From Erinaceus europaeus (Eukaryota; Chordata; Mammalia; Eulipotyphla; Erinaceidae): a stretch of DNA of 64,000 bases. The position numbers and the translations under genes were made by a program. Position 1 is the first letter of the stretch. Each line of letters begins with the position of its first letter. Location: NCBI RefSeq assembly GCF_950295315.1, contig NC_080171.1, positions 29,952,682-30,016,681 on the forward strand, in the 5' to 3' direction. Below, piece after piece: positions 11,047 through 21,366 of the stretch. Below the pieces are notes generated by a model. That model saw only the letters and a list, made by a program, of their open reading frames with translations, was not told the DNA's origin and did not search any database.

Positions 11047-11708
11047 ACCTCAGCTGACTGCCAACTCTGTTTCCAAGAGACTGCAACAGAGAAGTTCAGT
11101 GTAGGCGTAGGGGACCAGACTGGATGATGAGACGTCAAGCGTTGGACAGGGTGGGTGAAGATATCCGCGTATATTGGCAAGTCCGGTCGAGCGTAGACGT
11201 GGGAAATGAACTTAGATGATGCCGCATCCCGACGAATATCTGGTGGGGCGATGTTGCTAAGAACTGGCAGCCATGGAACCGGGGTGGAACGGATGGTTCC
11301 AGAAATTATCCTCATGGAGGAATATAATTTGGAATCGACCAAGTGGACATGGGGGCTACGGAACCATACTGGGGCACAGTATTCTGCAGTGGAATAGCAT
11401 AATGCCATAGATGATGATCGCAGTGTGGAAGCACTCGCGCCCCATGAGGAGCTGGCCAGTCTTGCAATGATGTTATTGTTGCAGTTTTTATGAGATGTTC
11501 GTGAAATGACAGAGTGCGATCGAGAGTAACGCCAAGATAGACTGGGTGGGCTTCATGCCGGATTCTCGTATCGCCAAGCTGCACATTAAGCTCACGCGAG
11601 GCCGAGGCATGGTGTAGATGGAAAACAGATGATACCGTTTTTGCAGTGCTAGGGATTAGTTGCCATTTTTTACAGTAATCAGATATCAGATATCAGAGAC
11701 ATGTCTTT
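11031..11708 (-). pseudogene. Vingi RT C-terminal half, fragment
   Basis: Reverse-strand coding remnant matching residues about 203-440 of the 18.75 kb Vingi frame, from the helix after the catalytic box to before the CCHC finger. Recognisable blocks include YLGVTLDRTLSFHEHL, ALCYSTAEYCAPVWF and NIAPPDIRRDAAS. It is broken by indels, for instance near 11,490, where bases between the HEHLIKTA and ASSSWGAS regions are lost. Confidence 0.88.
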
Positions 11709-11714
11709 CTGAGT

Positions 11715-12329
11715 GACAGCAGAGAACAGCCATTCCTTTCTGGGAGGAACTTTCTTCTTTCTGGATATTTCTCACTTGTTCTGTGATTTCTTCTAGCTGC
11801 TCAGTGATGAAATGATGATGAAATTAAATGTACTTGCATTACTCTAGGGGAGGAAGAGTTTTGTTTACTTATCTAGTTGCTGGAAGCTGTGTCTGTATTA
11901 GGTTACATGGCAAAAGGAAACATAAGTTTGCAGATGGAAGTAAAGTTGCCAATTAAACAACTTTAAAAAAATTAGTGAGATTGTTGTAGGATAGTGAGTG
12001 GGCACAGTGTAATTGCAAGTGTCCTGAAACGAGGAAGAAAGAGGAGACTGGCGAGGAGGTGGCTTGGAACTGGAGGGAAAGATCTAAAAACCAAAGAATG
12101 TAGTATGTTTCTGGAAGCTGAAAACAGCAAGGAACTGCATCTTCTCCTCCCAGAGTCTCCAGCAAAGAAGTTCATGGGCAATTGGATTCATTGAGACTCA
12201 ACATGGGTTTCCAGAGCTATAATATCATAAATTTGTATTGATTAAAATCTGATTTTTTTTAAAGGAATATACTATGGCTGTAATAGAAAACTGGTGCCAT
12301 TCTTTTACTACAAATTTTATGTGGGTTGG
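11715..12329. other. Unique sequence
   Basis: Nothing recognised. Confidence 0.4.
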
Positions 12330-12455
12330 CCTGGGAGATGGTATAGGAGGACTTGGATACAAAAGGTTCTGAGTTTGTTCCCTGGCATCTCACCAGAATG
12401 ATGCTCTGGTTTACTATTTCATACATAAATAATCAATCTTTAAACAATTTTGGGG
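12330..12455 (+). mobile_element. Type C SINE
   Basis: 'gcctgggagatggtataggagg...ggttctgagtttgttccctggcatc...accagaatgatgctctggtttac' follows the type C order, ending in an A/T-rich tail. Confidence 0.65.
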
Positions 12456-12555
12456 TTGCTTGTATTTGAGCAATTTATACTCTGAATTTATTTTAAATTA
12501 ATTTTTTAAATGATTTTTAAAATTAAAATTTTTTAAACCTAAAAAATATTAAATT

Positions 12556-12763
12556 AAAAAATTTCTATTTATTTTGGTGGATAGAGACAGCCGGAAATCA
12601 AGAGGGAAGAGGGTGGAAGACGGAGAGAGACAGAGAGACACCTGTGGTCCTGCTTCATCACTCAGAAAGTTTTCCTCCTGCAGGTGGGGGCCAGGGGCTT
12701 GAACTCAGGTCCTTGCACATTGTAACATGTGCTCTCAACCAGGTGTGTCAACGCTTGGCCCCT
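12556..12763 (-). mobile_element. Type B SINE
   Basis: Reverse-strand order: A/T-rich tail, GA-rich block, 'cctgcaggtgggggccaggggcttgaactcaggtcc' (B-box region) and tRNA-like head ending 'gtgtcaacgcttggcccc'. Confidence 0.78.
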
Positions 12764-13368
12764 GTACTGTAATTTTATACTTTGTGTAATATTTTGCATT
12801 TGATAATGGCTTTTGTCTATTCATTGCTGACTCAGGTGCTCCTTTGGGTACTTAACTAATAGTAGTTTATTTAATTGGTGCCTCAAGTCAACACTGTGAG
12901 TGTGATTAACATTCCTGTTTTCCAGAGAGCAAGCAGACTCAGAGCAATGAGGTTATAGGCCCAACCTCTGATGATTTTTTTTGGAGCAATTGTGACTCAA
13001 CAGGGGCAGATCTCAGCAGCAGGGGAGGGTCTTCTTAGCTCATCCTATCACTTGGCTTTGTCTTTGGGAAGTGTTTTGTAGATGGAAAGGATTGCGCTCT
13101 ATATTGCCTGATGAGATGGTGTTACACCAGAGCTCTCTCTGGGCATATTGTCCCTGAGGTGGGCTTTTTTGCAAGTCCTGGTGTTAGCTGAGAAACACAA
13201 ATGCTCCCAGTCTAAAAGGAGACAACAATTCTGTTGCTTGTTAGGGAAGGAACTGGAGGGACGGTAGGGTGGGATTGAAAAGAAGGTGATGTGGATATCT
13301 TGACAATGGCATCCAATTACAAGAATATTTGCAGTCTATACTCTCTCATTCTCTAACTTGTTTTTTAT
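12764..13368. other. Unique sequence
   Basis: Nothing recognised. Confidence 0.4.
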
Positions 13369-13428
13369 CAGAGCATTGCTCAGTTCTAACTTATGGTTGT
13401 CTAGGGTATTGAACCTGGAACTTCATGA
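13369..13428 (-). mobile_element. Type C SINE fragment
   Basis: 'agagcattgctcagttctaacttatgg...gtattgaacctggaacttcat' is the 3' half of a reverse-strand type C SINE, cut at the start of the next SINE. Confidence 0.6.
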
Positions 13429-13429
13429 T

Positions 13430-13588
13430 TGGGGAGATAGCATAACGGACTAATATGCAAAGGACTCTCAAGCCTGAGTCTCTAAGGTCCCAGGTTCAGT
13501 CCCTAGTACTACCATATGCCAGAGCTGAGCAGTCCTCTGGTCTTAGGATCTCTCTCTCTCATAAAATAAATAAAATATTTTTAATGTC
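13430..13588 (+). mobile_element. Type C SINE
   Basis: Complete order on the plus strand: 'ggggagatagcataacgg' A-box region, 'cccaggttcagtccc' B-box region, 'agagctgagcagtcctctgg', CT repeats, 'aaaataaataaaatattttt' tail. It lies head-on against a reverse type C fragment, making an inverted pair. Confidence 0.8.
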
Positions 13589-13652
13589 AACTGAAAGCTC
13601 AGAGCTCTAGGCACGAAAGTCTTTTGCATAACTAATAGGTAGAACTTCTTTT

Positions 13653-13842
13653 GAAAATATTTATTTATTTGATAGACACAGAGAGAAATCAAGAGGAGAA
13701 GGGGAGATAGAGAGGGAAGTGGGCAGAGAGACATCTGAGCCTCACCATTCACAAAGCTTTTCCCCCTGCTTATGGGGTTGGGGGCTTGAATCTGGGTCCC
13801 TGAACCTTGGTAACTCAATCAAGTGTGCCACTGCCTGGCACC
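13653..13842 (-). mobile_element. Type B SINE with 13-bp TSD
   Basis: Reverse-strand type B SINE. The flanks tagaacttctttt (13,640-13,652) and taggacttctttt (13,843-13,855) differ at one base and are its TSD. Confidence 0.85.
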
Positions 13843-14062
13843 TAGGACTTCTTTTTAATAATGTTTTTATCCTATGGAGCCAAAGGAATGGCTTGACATT
13901 GCAAGAGTCTATGCAGTTTGTTCAGAACTAATGACTCTTGGATAAAAAGAGAAAGACAGTGTTTAAGGTCAGTCCCAACTATGGTTCTCCAAATTCTCTG
14001 GGTTACAGACCATGCACAGGACACTACGATCGCTTCATCCATCTGTTACCACTAGATTTTCT

Positions 14063-14361
14063 TTCTTTATTTTTAAAAAATATTTATTTATTTCCTTTTT
14101 GTTGCCCTTGTTTTTATTGTTGTTATAGTTATTATTATTGTTGTTATTGATGTCATCGTTGTTGGATAGGACAGAGAGAAATGGAGAGAGGAGGGGAAGA
14201 TAGAGAGGGGAGAGAAAGATAGACACCTGCAGACCTGCTTCACAGCTTGCGAAGTGACTCCCCTGCAGATGGGGAGCTGGGGGCTCGAACCGGGATCCTC
14301 ACGCGGGTCCTTGGGCTTTGTGCCACATGTGCTTAAGCCGCTGTGCTACCGCCTAACTCCC
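14063..14361 (-). mobile_element. Type A SINE with 15-bp TSD
   Basis: Young hedgehog SINE. Reverse order: AAC/AAT-rich tail (14,080-14,165), GA-rich block, core 'acacctgcagacctgcttca', B box 'ggctcgaaccggg' and tRNA head to 'ccgcctaactccc'. Flanked by perfect TSDs accactagattttct at 14,048-14,062 and 14,362-14,376. Confidence 0.94.
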
Positions 14362-14397
14362 ACCACTAGATTTTCTAATAAAAAAAAAATCAACAGC

Positions 14398-14545
14398 CTA
14401 TGAGGTACTGCAGTGGATAAGGCATTAGACTCTCAAGCATGAGGCCCCAAGTTCAAGTCCCATCATTGCCAGTGCCAGAGGGCTGCTCTGGCTCACTCAC
14501 TCTCTTCCTCTCACATTAATAATGACTCTCACATTAATAAACAAA
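14398..14545 (+). mobile_element. Type C SINE
   Basis: 'ggtactgcagtggataaggcattagactctcaagcatgaggcccc' head, B-box 'aagttcaagtccc', 'ccagagggctgctctggctc' and a tail in which 'actctcacattaata' is duplicated. Confidence 0.75.
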
Positions 14546-15397
14546 CATTTGTAATAAACCTAAATACTATACTGAAATCAGTGAGATTATGATGCTCTTG
14601 ATAAGAAGACAATATAGTGTTTTCTTGGCTTTTATTTAAGTCTGCAAGGGGAAAGTAGCCTGGAAATGACGGTACACCATTGTCACATAAAGATAAAAGC
14701 CAAATGTTTCTGTCAGCCCTGTCTTAGCCCTTCCACCACACTGTAAGTGCCTCACGGTGGGACACCTGTGCACCACAGAGTATGGGATGGATGTGCAGAA
14801 GGCAGAAAGTACATTCCCCATTGTTCCAAAAATACATTCCCCATTATTCTAGGTCCAGGTCACTGAATGTTTATTTTTCAGTGTGCTGTGCTGATTTTTT
14901 TTTTTACCCTTTAGTCTTTCCAAGCTTTAGTATTGTCCAACCAAATTAAAATTCATCTCAATAATTTAGATTAATGTAAGTCTCTTCAATAGAAATGGGA
15001 ATAACTTGCATAAAAAATGAGGCCATTAAAGGATTCTCTGGCAGCTGTATGTAGAAATATAGGCTGGCAGTATAATAGTTATATTAATAATCTATTTTTT
15101 ATGTGCTTTTCATCCCAAAGGGTTTCAAAGAGCTTTACTAACTTTACCAGTAATGTGTGTGCCTATAAGTAATGCATGTGTGCATTAACCTTGTAGATTT
15201 TTCCTAATATCATTAGCTCCCTCCCTTTACCCCTATTTGGGTTTTAATATCTTTTATTGGTATTCTCCATGTTTACATATTATATATCTTTTATCATTTA
15301 ACATATAAATTCTTCTGTTTGTGTATGCTTCATCAGTTACAATGTTAAAGTCTGAACTACCCTACATCTATATGTAATTATAGAACAGGAATTTTCA
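14546..15397. other. Unique sequence
   Basis: Nothing recognised. Confidence 0.4.
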
Positions 15398-15550
15398 AGA
15401 CTGGCAAAATAGCTCGCCTGGATAATGCACCTTCTTTGCCATTCATGCCACCCAGTCGGAACCTAGTCCCCATAGCATTGGAAGGAATATTGGTGCTATG
15501 GTGTCTCTCTGTCTCTATCTCTGTGTCCCTCTGTCTCCTTCTATCTGAAC
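15398..15550 (+). mobile_element. Type D SINE
   Basis: 'ctggcaaaatagctcgcctggataatgcacc' and 'gcattggaaggaatattggtgctatggtgtctctctgtctct' give the type D signature. Confidence 0.75.
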
Positions 15551-16063
15551 AGTCATCCTGGAGCAGTGAAGCCCCAGCAAAGACAAAAGAAAAGAAGTTA
15601 TCCCCCCCCAAATAACTACAGTACTGATGTTATAAGGCATATCTGATGATACAGGGATTAAAAAATGATGACCTAAATATAAAATTTTGAGAAGCATTAC
15701 TATATATTTTTTATAACTTTAAGACTTCATTAGTTAATCTCTCAAAACACCATAAACATCTACAGAGAAACCTAGTGTTAATGACATTGGAGGTAAATCT
15801 ATAGATTTAATAATGTTTTTAGTAAAATTCTCACTGTTTTAGTCAACTCAGAACATTTTTAGAGACTTTTTTAAATTGAATTTTTATTGTGTGAGAGAGG
15901 ATATGCATTAAACTCTAACATTTCATGCATTTCTGGGAATAGGAACAAGGGTTGTAGATATGCAGGGCACTTACTCTACAACTGATATGCAGGGCACTTA
16001 CTCTACAATTCCATAGCCTTTGAAACATTAAAAAAATTTTTTTTAGGTATAAATAGTAGTGAC
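15551..16063. other. Unique sequence with a small tandem duplication
   Basis: Nothing recognised apart from the 27-bp duplication annotated separately. Confidence 0.4.
15957..16010. repeat. 27-bp direct tandem duplication
   Basis: gatatgcagggcacttac...caact at 15,957-15,983 is repeated at 15,984-16,010 with one mismatch. Confidence 0.93.
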
Positions 16064-16187
16064 CAGGGACAGTGGCTGAGAGCAGTACTTGAGGTTTGTG
16101 TGAGGTCCCACGTTTGATTTTTGGTACTAAATATGCCAGAATGATGCTCTGGTTCTCCTGGTTCTCTCATTATATAAATAACTGGGC
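16064..16187 (+). mobile_element. Type C SINE
   Basis: 'agggacagtggctgagagcagtacttgaggtttg', 'ggtcccacgtttgatttttggtac' and 'ccagaatgatgctctggttctc', then 'cattatataaataact'. Confidence 0.65.
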
Positions 16188-16395
16188 TTCAATGCTGAGC
16201 ATTGGCAGATTGATCCATACTCCTGTCCTGTTTCTATCTTTCTCTAGTGGGGTAGGGCTCTGGAGAAATGAGGTCCCAAGGCACATTGGTGAAGTCCTCT
16301 GCCCAGGGAAATCAGGATGGAATCATAGTAGTATCTGCCACTTGATGACTAAAAAGTGGTAAGATATAAAGCAGGACAAAGTGATTAATGAACAT
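16188..16395 (-). mobile_element. Old L1 3' UTR fragment
   Basis: Reverse-strand match to the module at 45,360-45,580: 'tgagcattggcagattgatccatac', 'ctagtggggtagggctctgga', 'ggcacattggtgaagtcctctgcc'. Both ends are truncated. Confidence 0.78.
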
Positions 16396-16440
16396 CCATT
16401 TTCTCTTCGTCCATTGTGCTTGCATTTTTGGTGCTGTCTT

Positions 16441-16715
16441 ACTATTATTTTGTTAACTACCATCAGGGTTATTGCTGGAACTGAGTGCCTGCAAAATGAA
16501 TCCATCACTCTCGATGGCCATCCCCCCCTTTTTTTTTTTATAGGGACAGAGAGAAATTGAGAATGGAGTAGGAGATAGAAAAGAAGTGGGAAAGGGAACC
16601 ACTTGCAGCACAGCTTCACTGCTCAGGGAGCCTCCCCTCTGTAGATAGGGAACAGATGCTTGAACCTGGGTTGTACGTGTGTATTCTGCCTGGTGAGCTA
16701 CTGCTGGCCCTTGGC
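16441..16715 (-). mobile_element. Type B SINE
   Basis: Reverse strand with the terminal module 'catcagggttattgctggaactgagtgcctgcaaaatgaatcc', then GA-rich core, B-box region 'gcttgaacctggg' and head. Confidence 0.8.
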
Positions 16716-16724
16716 ACCATTTAT

Positions 16725-17012
16725 GCCTTCACAAGAGAAATATGTAAATATGTAAGATACTGCTTGGACTGCCACCACAAAACCCCGTCGACTGGGTGGC
16801 TTCATTGGCAGAAACACATTTTCTTTAGGCTCTGGAAGCTGAGGTTGTGGCAGTGGGATGATTTCTGGTGATGGTCCTCCTTCTGGCCTGTAGGGGGCCA
16901 TGTTCTCAGTGTGTGCTCAGATGGCTTTGTGTGGGGATAGGCAGAGAGTATGCTGTCTGTTGTCATTGTCTCTCTTTGTCTGGTGAAATGAGGGCCTCAC
17001 TCTTGGTCACTT
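16725..17012. other. Unique sequence
   Basis: Nothing recognised. Confidence 0.4.
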
Positions 17013-17190
17013 TTTCACTGTGTGGGGGAGACAGAGATAGATAGACAGACAGACAGAGCAGAGGGAGAGATCTTCTCCTTGTCAAAGCTACCTCCATTGT
17101 CATAGCACCTCTCATGTGAGTTGGGGGCCCTAACCTGAGTCAGGTGCATGTCAGTGCCGACACTCTACCTGTGAGCTACCTCTAATATTC
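17013..17190 (-). mobile_element. Old SINE remnant
   Basis: Reverse-strand order: 'gggggagacagagatagatagacag', 'gggggccctaacctgagtcaggtgcatgtcagtgccgacactctacct'. A diverged tRNA-type SINE. Confidence 0.5.
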
Positions 17191-18155
17191 CTCCCTTCCT
17201 TTCCCCCTTTTTCTTTTTAACTGAGGAAATGTTGCTTTACAAGACTATTTTTGTCATGGGTGACAGTCCTGCTCTCCCACAAATAGGTCCCAGCACACCT
17301 CACCCACCACCACACTGCTGTCTCCCTCCCAAGAATCCTATCAGATCAGAGCTCCCTACCCTCCTGACTTCATCTTTCTGATTGTCTCCCAAAGGTGCTG
17401 GTCCCAAAATGCATTACATTGAGGGTGGCAAGGCCGGGGAGGAGGGGGTTGGTAAGGCTTCAGTGTGTGGGTTTGGGGGAGGCACAATTCAGTCTGCAGC
17501 ATTAAGTACAGTTCTTTGATAGACAAGGTAGATATTAGAAGCTATAAATCCTCTGCACTGTTATGAAATGTTGAAATAAACATATGAGAGAGGGAGCCAC
17601 TGACTGTGAAGCCTCATTCTTCCCTCGGTTCTATCATCCCACACGTGCTGTGAGATAGATATCTCCAATGAAGACACCACTGTCAGCGAGTAAATGAAAT
17701 ATGAGTGTGACTGATTATTTTAAGAGATGAATAGCTGTTGCTAGAGCTTCTAGAATTTTCTTCTAGTGCTCAGTTGCTGCACATCACCCATCTAGGGAAC
17801 CACATTCCCTTTAGTGCATGAATGCCCATATTTTGTTGGTGACCACATCATTTCCACACTGTCTCGGCAGGTGAATTCAATGCTGAATCAAAGCACACTG
17901 ACTATGTCTGATTTATCAAAAAATACGGTTTTTAAATTTCATTAGAAAGAAAGAGCACTTGGCTTTCTGCTCCTAGAGCTCAGCAACCTAAAATGCAGTA
18001 GCTCCTCAGGATACCTGTGTGAGCATATTGAGTATCTGCAATTTGTTGCATCCCATTTACCTCTCATTGATTCAACAAACACTGAATATGTTGTTGTGTA
18101 CCAGGCACTAGTCTTGCCCCATAGACAATAAGTATCCATTCTGAGGAGGAATGGC
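17191..18155. other. Unique sequence
   Basis: No gene recognised. The part 17,215-17,330, which starts with a CT-rich run and 'tttttaactgagg', could be the tail of an old reverse-strand retroposon, but I cannot name it. Confidence 0.35.
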
Positions 18156-18287
18156 TATAGGGGGAAATGGATTGGGGGGAAAGTACATCAAGTAGAGCAT
18201 AGGGCTGGTGTGCATGAGGTCTCTACACCCGGGGCTGCGTGTACCAGTGTTCTGGTCTGTCTCTGAAAAAAATCTTTAAGAAATAAA
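18156..18287 (+). mobile_element. Type C/D SINE, diverged
   Basis: 'catcaagtagagcatagggctggtgtgcatgaggtct' and 'agtgttctggtctgtctct' then 'aagaaataaa' resemble a short tRNA SINE. Confidence 0.5.
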
Positions 18288-18319
18288 GTGGTGTGTGTGT
18301 GTGTGTGTGTGTGTGTGCA
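18287..18319. repeat. (TG)n microsatellite
   Basis: About 15 TG dinucleotides directly after the SINE tail. Confidence 0.96.
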
Positions 18320-18742
18320 AATTATACAGATTGAAGAAGTAAATGCTATGGAAAAATACAAAGAAAATCAGGATGGAGGGGTTGCGACTGTATAGGGGGA
18401 ACTGGGCTGCAGTTTTGAGTAAAGGGCTCAGGGTCAGCCGCAAGTGAGAGTGAGCTCTGAGCAAATATTTAAGAGATGAGAAAGTTGGATATGGGTCTGG
18501 AATGTTCTGATATCAGGAACAGTACATTTGATTGTTAGCTTGTAAGTCAGTGTATGTGGAAGTGAGAGAAAGTTAGATAATAAAGACCCAGGTTACATGG
18601 AGTTTTCTGTTGTCAGACTTTGGCTTTTACTCTGAAAGGAATGCAGAGTCAGTGTAGCTTTTGAGGGGTGAGGTGTGATATGACTTTGTTTTCAAGGAGT
18701 TTGTCTAACTGCCATGTTTATTTATTTATTTGTTTAATTATT
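18320..18742. other. Unique sequence
   Basis: Nothing recognised. Confidence 0.4.
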
Positions 18743-18752
18743 ATTATTTTAA
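18743..18752 (+). repeat. Vingi TSD, left copy
   Basis: attattttaa recurs at 20,967-20,976 just after the GAA tail. The left copy lies in an ATT-rich stretch, so its exact edge is uncertain. Confidence 0.72.
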
Positions 18753-18759
18753 TAATAAT

Positions 18760-19150
18760 CAGTGATCTTACCAACAAATCTATTCCTGCAATTCCAATTA
18801 ACTCTATACCCTCTGAAGATTCCTACAGGTGCTTCCGCCAAACCATCTTCAAAGCAGCTTCCCAAGCCATTCCTTGTGGGAGACGTGCTAACTATACGCC
18901 TTGTCTTGATGCTGAATGCGAGCAACTACTAAAGCAGTATGATGAGTCGGGCGACCCAGATGTGGCTGACCATCTCATTGCCTCCCTGGATGCAGCACGC
19001 CAAGCCCGCTGGCAACAACTCACGGAAATTTTGAACTTCACCCATTCAGTAGGAAGGCCTGGAAGCTTCTTCACAGACTGGGTGCCGGTAGCCAACCCCC
19101 TCCCGTCTCCCATCCTCCCGTATCTCCAAACTCAGTGGCCAGTCACCTAA
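18760..19150 (+). pseudogene. Vingi endonuclease-RT linker region, broken
   Basis: Open in the same frame as the RT ORF. It codes the segment containing FRQTIFKAASQAIPCGRR and DVADHLIASLDAARQARW, also present, inverted, at 57,300-57,560. It ends at a TAA stop (19,148-19,150). Between 19,151 and about 19,300 at least one indel separates it from the RT frame, with an in-frame TGA just before the AGYDNINPEL block. Confidence 0.82.
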
Positions 19151-19303
19151 CTCAAGTTGGACGTGCTAAGATCGACCCAGTCTGGAAAAGAGAAATTTCC
19201 CATGAGTGGTCATCCCACTTCTGTTTATCTTGTCCATCTCCAAAACTCTCTCCCTTTACACTGTCTGAACTGGAAGACGCTTTGAACAACTGCTGGCTAT
19301 GAT

Positions 19304-20959
19304 AACATCAACCCAGAACTCATTCTTAACCTGGGTCCCGCGGCAAATAAGTGGCTCGCTTCATTCCTGTCCCACATCTTGGAATCTAGGTCTATGCCCA
19401 AAGTTTGGCGTCGTGCGAAGATTATAGCGGTTTTGAAACCAAAGAAAGACCCAACACTGGCCGCCAGCTATAGACCGATTTCTCTCCTCTCCGTGTGTTA
19501 CAAACTCCTCGAGAGGCTGCTTCTGTCACGTATTTCTCCTCTTACAGAGAAATTCCTATCACCCGCCCAAGCTGGTTTCCACCCAGGAAGATCTACCTGT
19601 GAACAAGCCCTGGCCCTCTCAACTTACACTGAAAATGGATTCCAGAAGAATTTAAAGACGGGTGCTGTCTTTGTTGATCTCACAGCAGCCTATGACACCG
19701 TCTGGCACCGTGGTCTCCTAGTTAAGATCTCAAGATGCCTGCCTCCATGGGTGGCCAACACTATAACGTTTCTTCTCCAAAACAGAAGATTCCGGGTGCA
19801 TCTGGGTGACAAGTCTAGCAGATGGAGACTTGTCTCAAATGGCCTCCCCCAGGGCTCTGTTCTGGCTCCTACGCTATTTAATATTTACATCAATGACCTC
19901 CCAGAAACTTCTTCAAGGAAGTTCATCTACGCCAATGACATATGCTGTGCAACTCAGGCATCCAAGTTCGACATCCTCGAGGAAACACTCATGAAAGACA
20001 TGTCTCTGATATCTGATTACTGTAAAAAATGGCGACTAATCCCTAGCACTGCAAAAACGGTATCATCTGTTTTCCATCTACACCATGCCTCGGCCTCGCG
20101 TGAGCTAAATGTGCAGCTTGGCGATACGAGAATCCGGCATGAAGCCCAGCCAGTCTATCTTGGCATTACTCTCAATCGCACCCTGTCATTTCACGAACAT
20201 CTCATAAAAACTGCAGCAAAGGTGGGCGCGAGGAATAACATCATTGCAAGACTGGCCAGCTCCTCATGGGGTGCGAGTGCTTCCACACTACGATCATCAT
20301 CTCTGGCATTATGTTATTCCACTGCAGAATACTGTGCCCCAGTATGGTTCCGTAGCCCCCATGTCCACTTGGTCGATTCCAAATTATATTCCTCCATGAG
20401 GATAATTTCTGGAACCATCCGTTCTGGAACCACCCCAGTTCCATGGCTGCCAGTTCTTAGCAACATCGCCCCACCAGATATTCGTCGGGATGCGGCATCA
20501 TCTAAGTTCATTTCCCACGTCTACGCTCGACCGGACCTGCCAATATACGCAGATATCTTCGCCCACCCTGTCCAACGCTTGACGTCTCGTCACCCAATCT
20601 GGTCCCCTACACCTACACTGAACTTCTCTGTTCCAGACTCTTGGAAACAGAGTTGGCAGTCAGCTGAGGTAAAGAACAAACACCTCATCACAGATCCCTG
20701 CAAGCGTCAACCCGGCTTTGACCTAGCACGTTATGATTGGGCCCTCCTCAAACACTATCGAACAGGCCATGGCTGGTGCGCCGCTATGTTCCATCGCTGG
20801 GGAGCCAGAGACGACCCGAACTGCCCCTGCGGCTACAGACAGACTATGACCCACATAGTCAACGACTGCCACCTCTCCAGATTCAAAGGAGGTCTTGAAA
20901 CTTTACATCAGGCTCAACCTGACGCTGTTGACTGGCTACGGAAGAAGGGCAAACGCTAG
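19304..20959 (+). pseudogene. Vingi reverse transcriptase ORF, catalytic box mutated
   Basis: Target-primed RT of a Vingi element. A 526-codon frame is open from 19,379 to the TAG at 20,957, and open codons extend upstream to about 19,304 (AGYDNINPEL). With residue 1 at 19,379: RT motifs YRPISLL at 31, motif A FVDLTAAYDTV with catalytic Asp100, motif B GLPQGS at 155-160, motif C at 184-187. Motif C reads YAND where the family has YADD, a G-to-A type change (19,934) that removes a metal-binding Asp. The C-terminus has a CCHC finger (C482, C484, H492, C497). No RNase H domain follows, as expected for Vingi. A 9-bp in-frame duplication near 20,424 (SGTT) is absent from the other two copies. It is likely a dead copy, though the long frame implies recent decay. 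Confidence 0.92.
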
Positions 20960-20966
20960 AAGAAGA

Positions 20967-20976
20967 ATTATTTTAA
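20967..20976 (+). repeat. Vingi TSD, right copy
   Basis: attattttaa, matching 18,743-18,752. Confidence 0.72.
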
Positions 20977-21088
20977 CCGGAGCACTGCTCAGCTCTGGCT
21001 GATGGTAGTGCAGGGGATTGAACCTGGGACTTTAGAGCCTCAGACATGAGAGTCTCTTTGCAGAACCATTATGCTATCTACCCTCCTA
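20977..21088 (-). mobile_element. Type C SINE
   Basis: Reverse strand: 'agcactgctcagctctggctgatgg', 'gggattgaacctgggactttagagcctcagacatgagagtctctttgc', 'accattatgctatctaccc'. The Vingi inserted into or beside its 3' end. Confidence 0.88.
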
Positions 21089-21366
21089 TCTGCCATATTT
21101 AGTCTTACGAGTCAGGGCAAGGAAGGGCACAATAAATACAATGAAAACCATGTAGGAACCTGTCATAAGAGTCTGTTTGGATGAGTTCTGGCCAGAAAAA
21201 AACTATGGCAGTAATGAGAATAATTACTTGAGCCTCTGTTAAAGAAACAGGAAAAGCAGGGTGGGGGAGGCAAACAGTAGCACCCCAATCTGAGTTTTTG
21301 ACCCACATTTATTTAAATCAGAATCTTAGTATCAATATGTCTTACAAGTTCTTACTATGCTATCTC
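21089..21366. other. Unique sequence
   Basis: Nothing recognised. Confidence 0.4.

Larger units (their letters stand above)
8664..11708 (-). mobile_element. Vingi copy, 5'-truncated, split by an L1
   Basis: Minus-strand Vingi made of two pieces, 8664-8963 (3' end, CCHC region, GAA tail) and 11,031-11,708 (RT C-terminal half). It is collinear with the 18.75 kb copy and starts just after the RT catalytic box, about 1 kb of Vingi in all. The two pieces meet exactly at the 16-bp duplication made by the intervening L1. The outer flanks share 'ctgagt' (8658-8663 and 11,709-11,714), a possible short TSD. An 8-bp repeat (agatatca) lies near its 5' end. The frame carries indels, so it is dead. Confidence 0.93.
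18753..20966 (+). mobile_element. Vingi retrotransposon, 5'-truncated (about 2.2 kb)
   Basis: Non-LTR retrotransposon of the Vingi clade. Truncated upstream of the RT; Vingi identity begins at about 18,760 in the linker that joins endonuclease to RT in the 57-59 kb copy. It runs to the TAG stop of the ORF and a short GAA tail ('ctagaagaaga'), without poly(A). A 10-bp TSD flanks it. Known features of the clade that fit: an APE endonuclease (visible in the 57 kb copy), an RT and no RNase H. By eye it differs from the 58.4-59.3 kb copy at about a dozen positions in 370 bp, so both are recent. Confidence 0.93.

Noticed and set aside
11206..11397. Plus-strand frame across the Vingi remnant, and similar antisense frames at 20,241-20,511 and 58,580-58,816
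   Set aside because: They are antisense shadows of the Vingi RT, which is long enough to leave the opposite frame open by chance.
14270..14345. tRNA-like sequences inside type A SINEs
   Set aside because: B box and A box are present, but they are parts of SINE heads with CT-rich bodies and TSDs, not stand-alone tRNA genes.
18668..18752. N-terminal part of the 160-codon frame that runs into Vingi
   Set aside because: These codons are flanking DNA and ATT repeats before the Vingi border; only the part after about 18,760 is Vingi.
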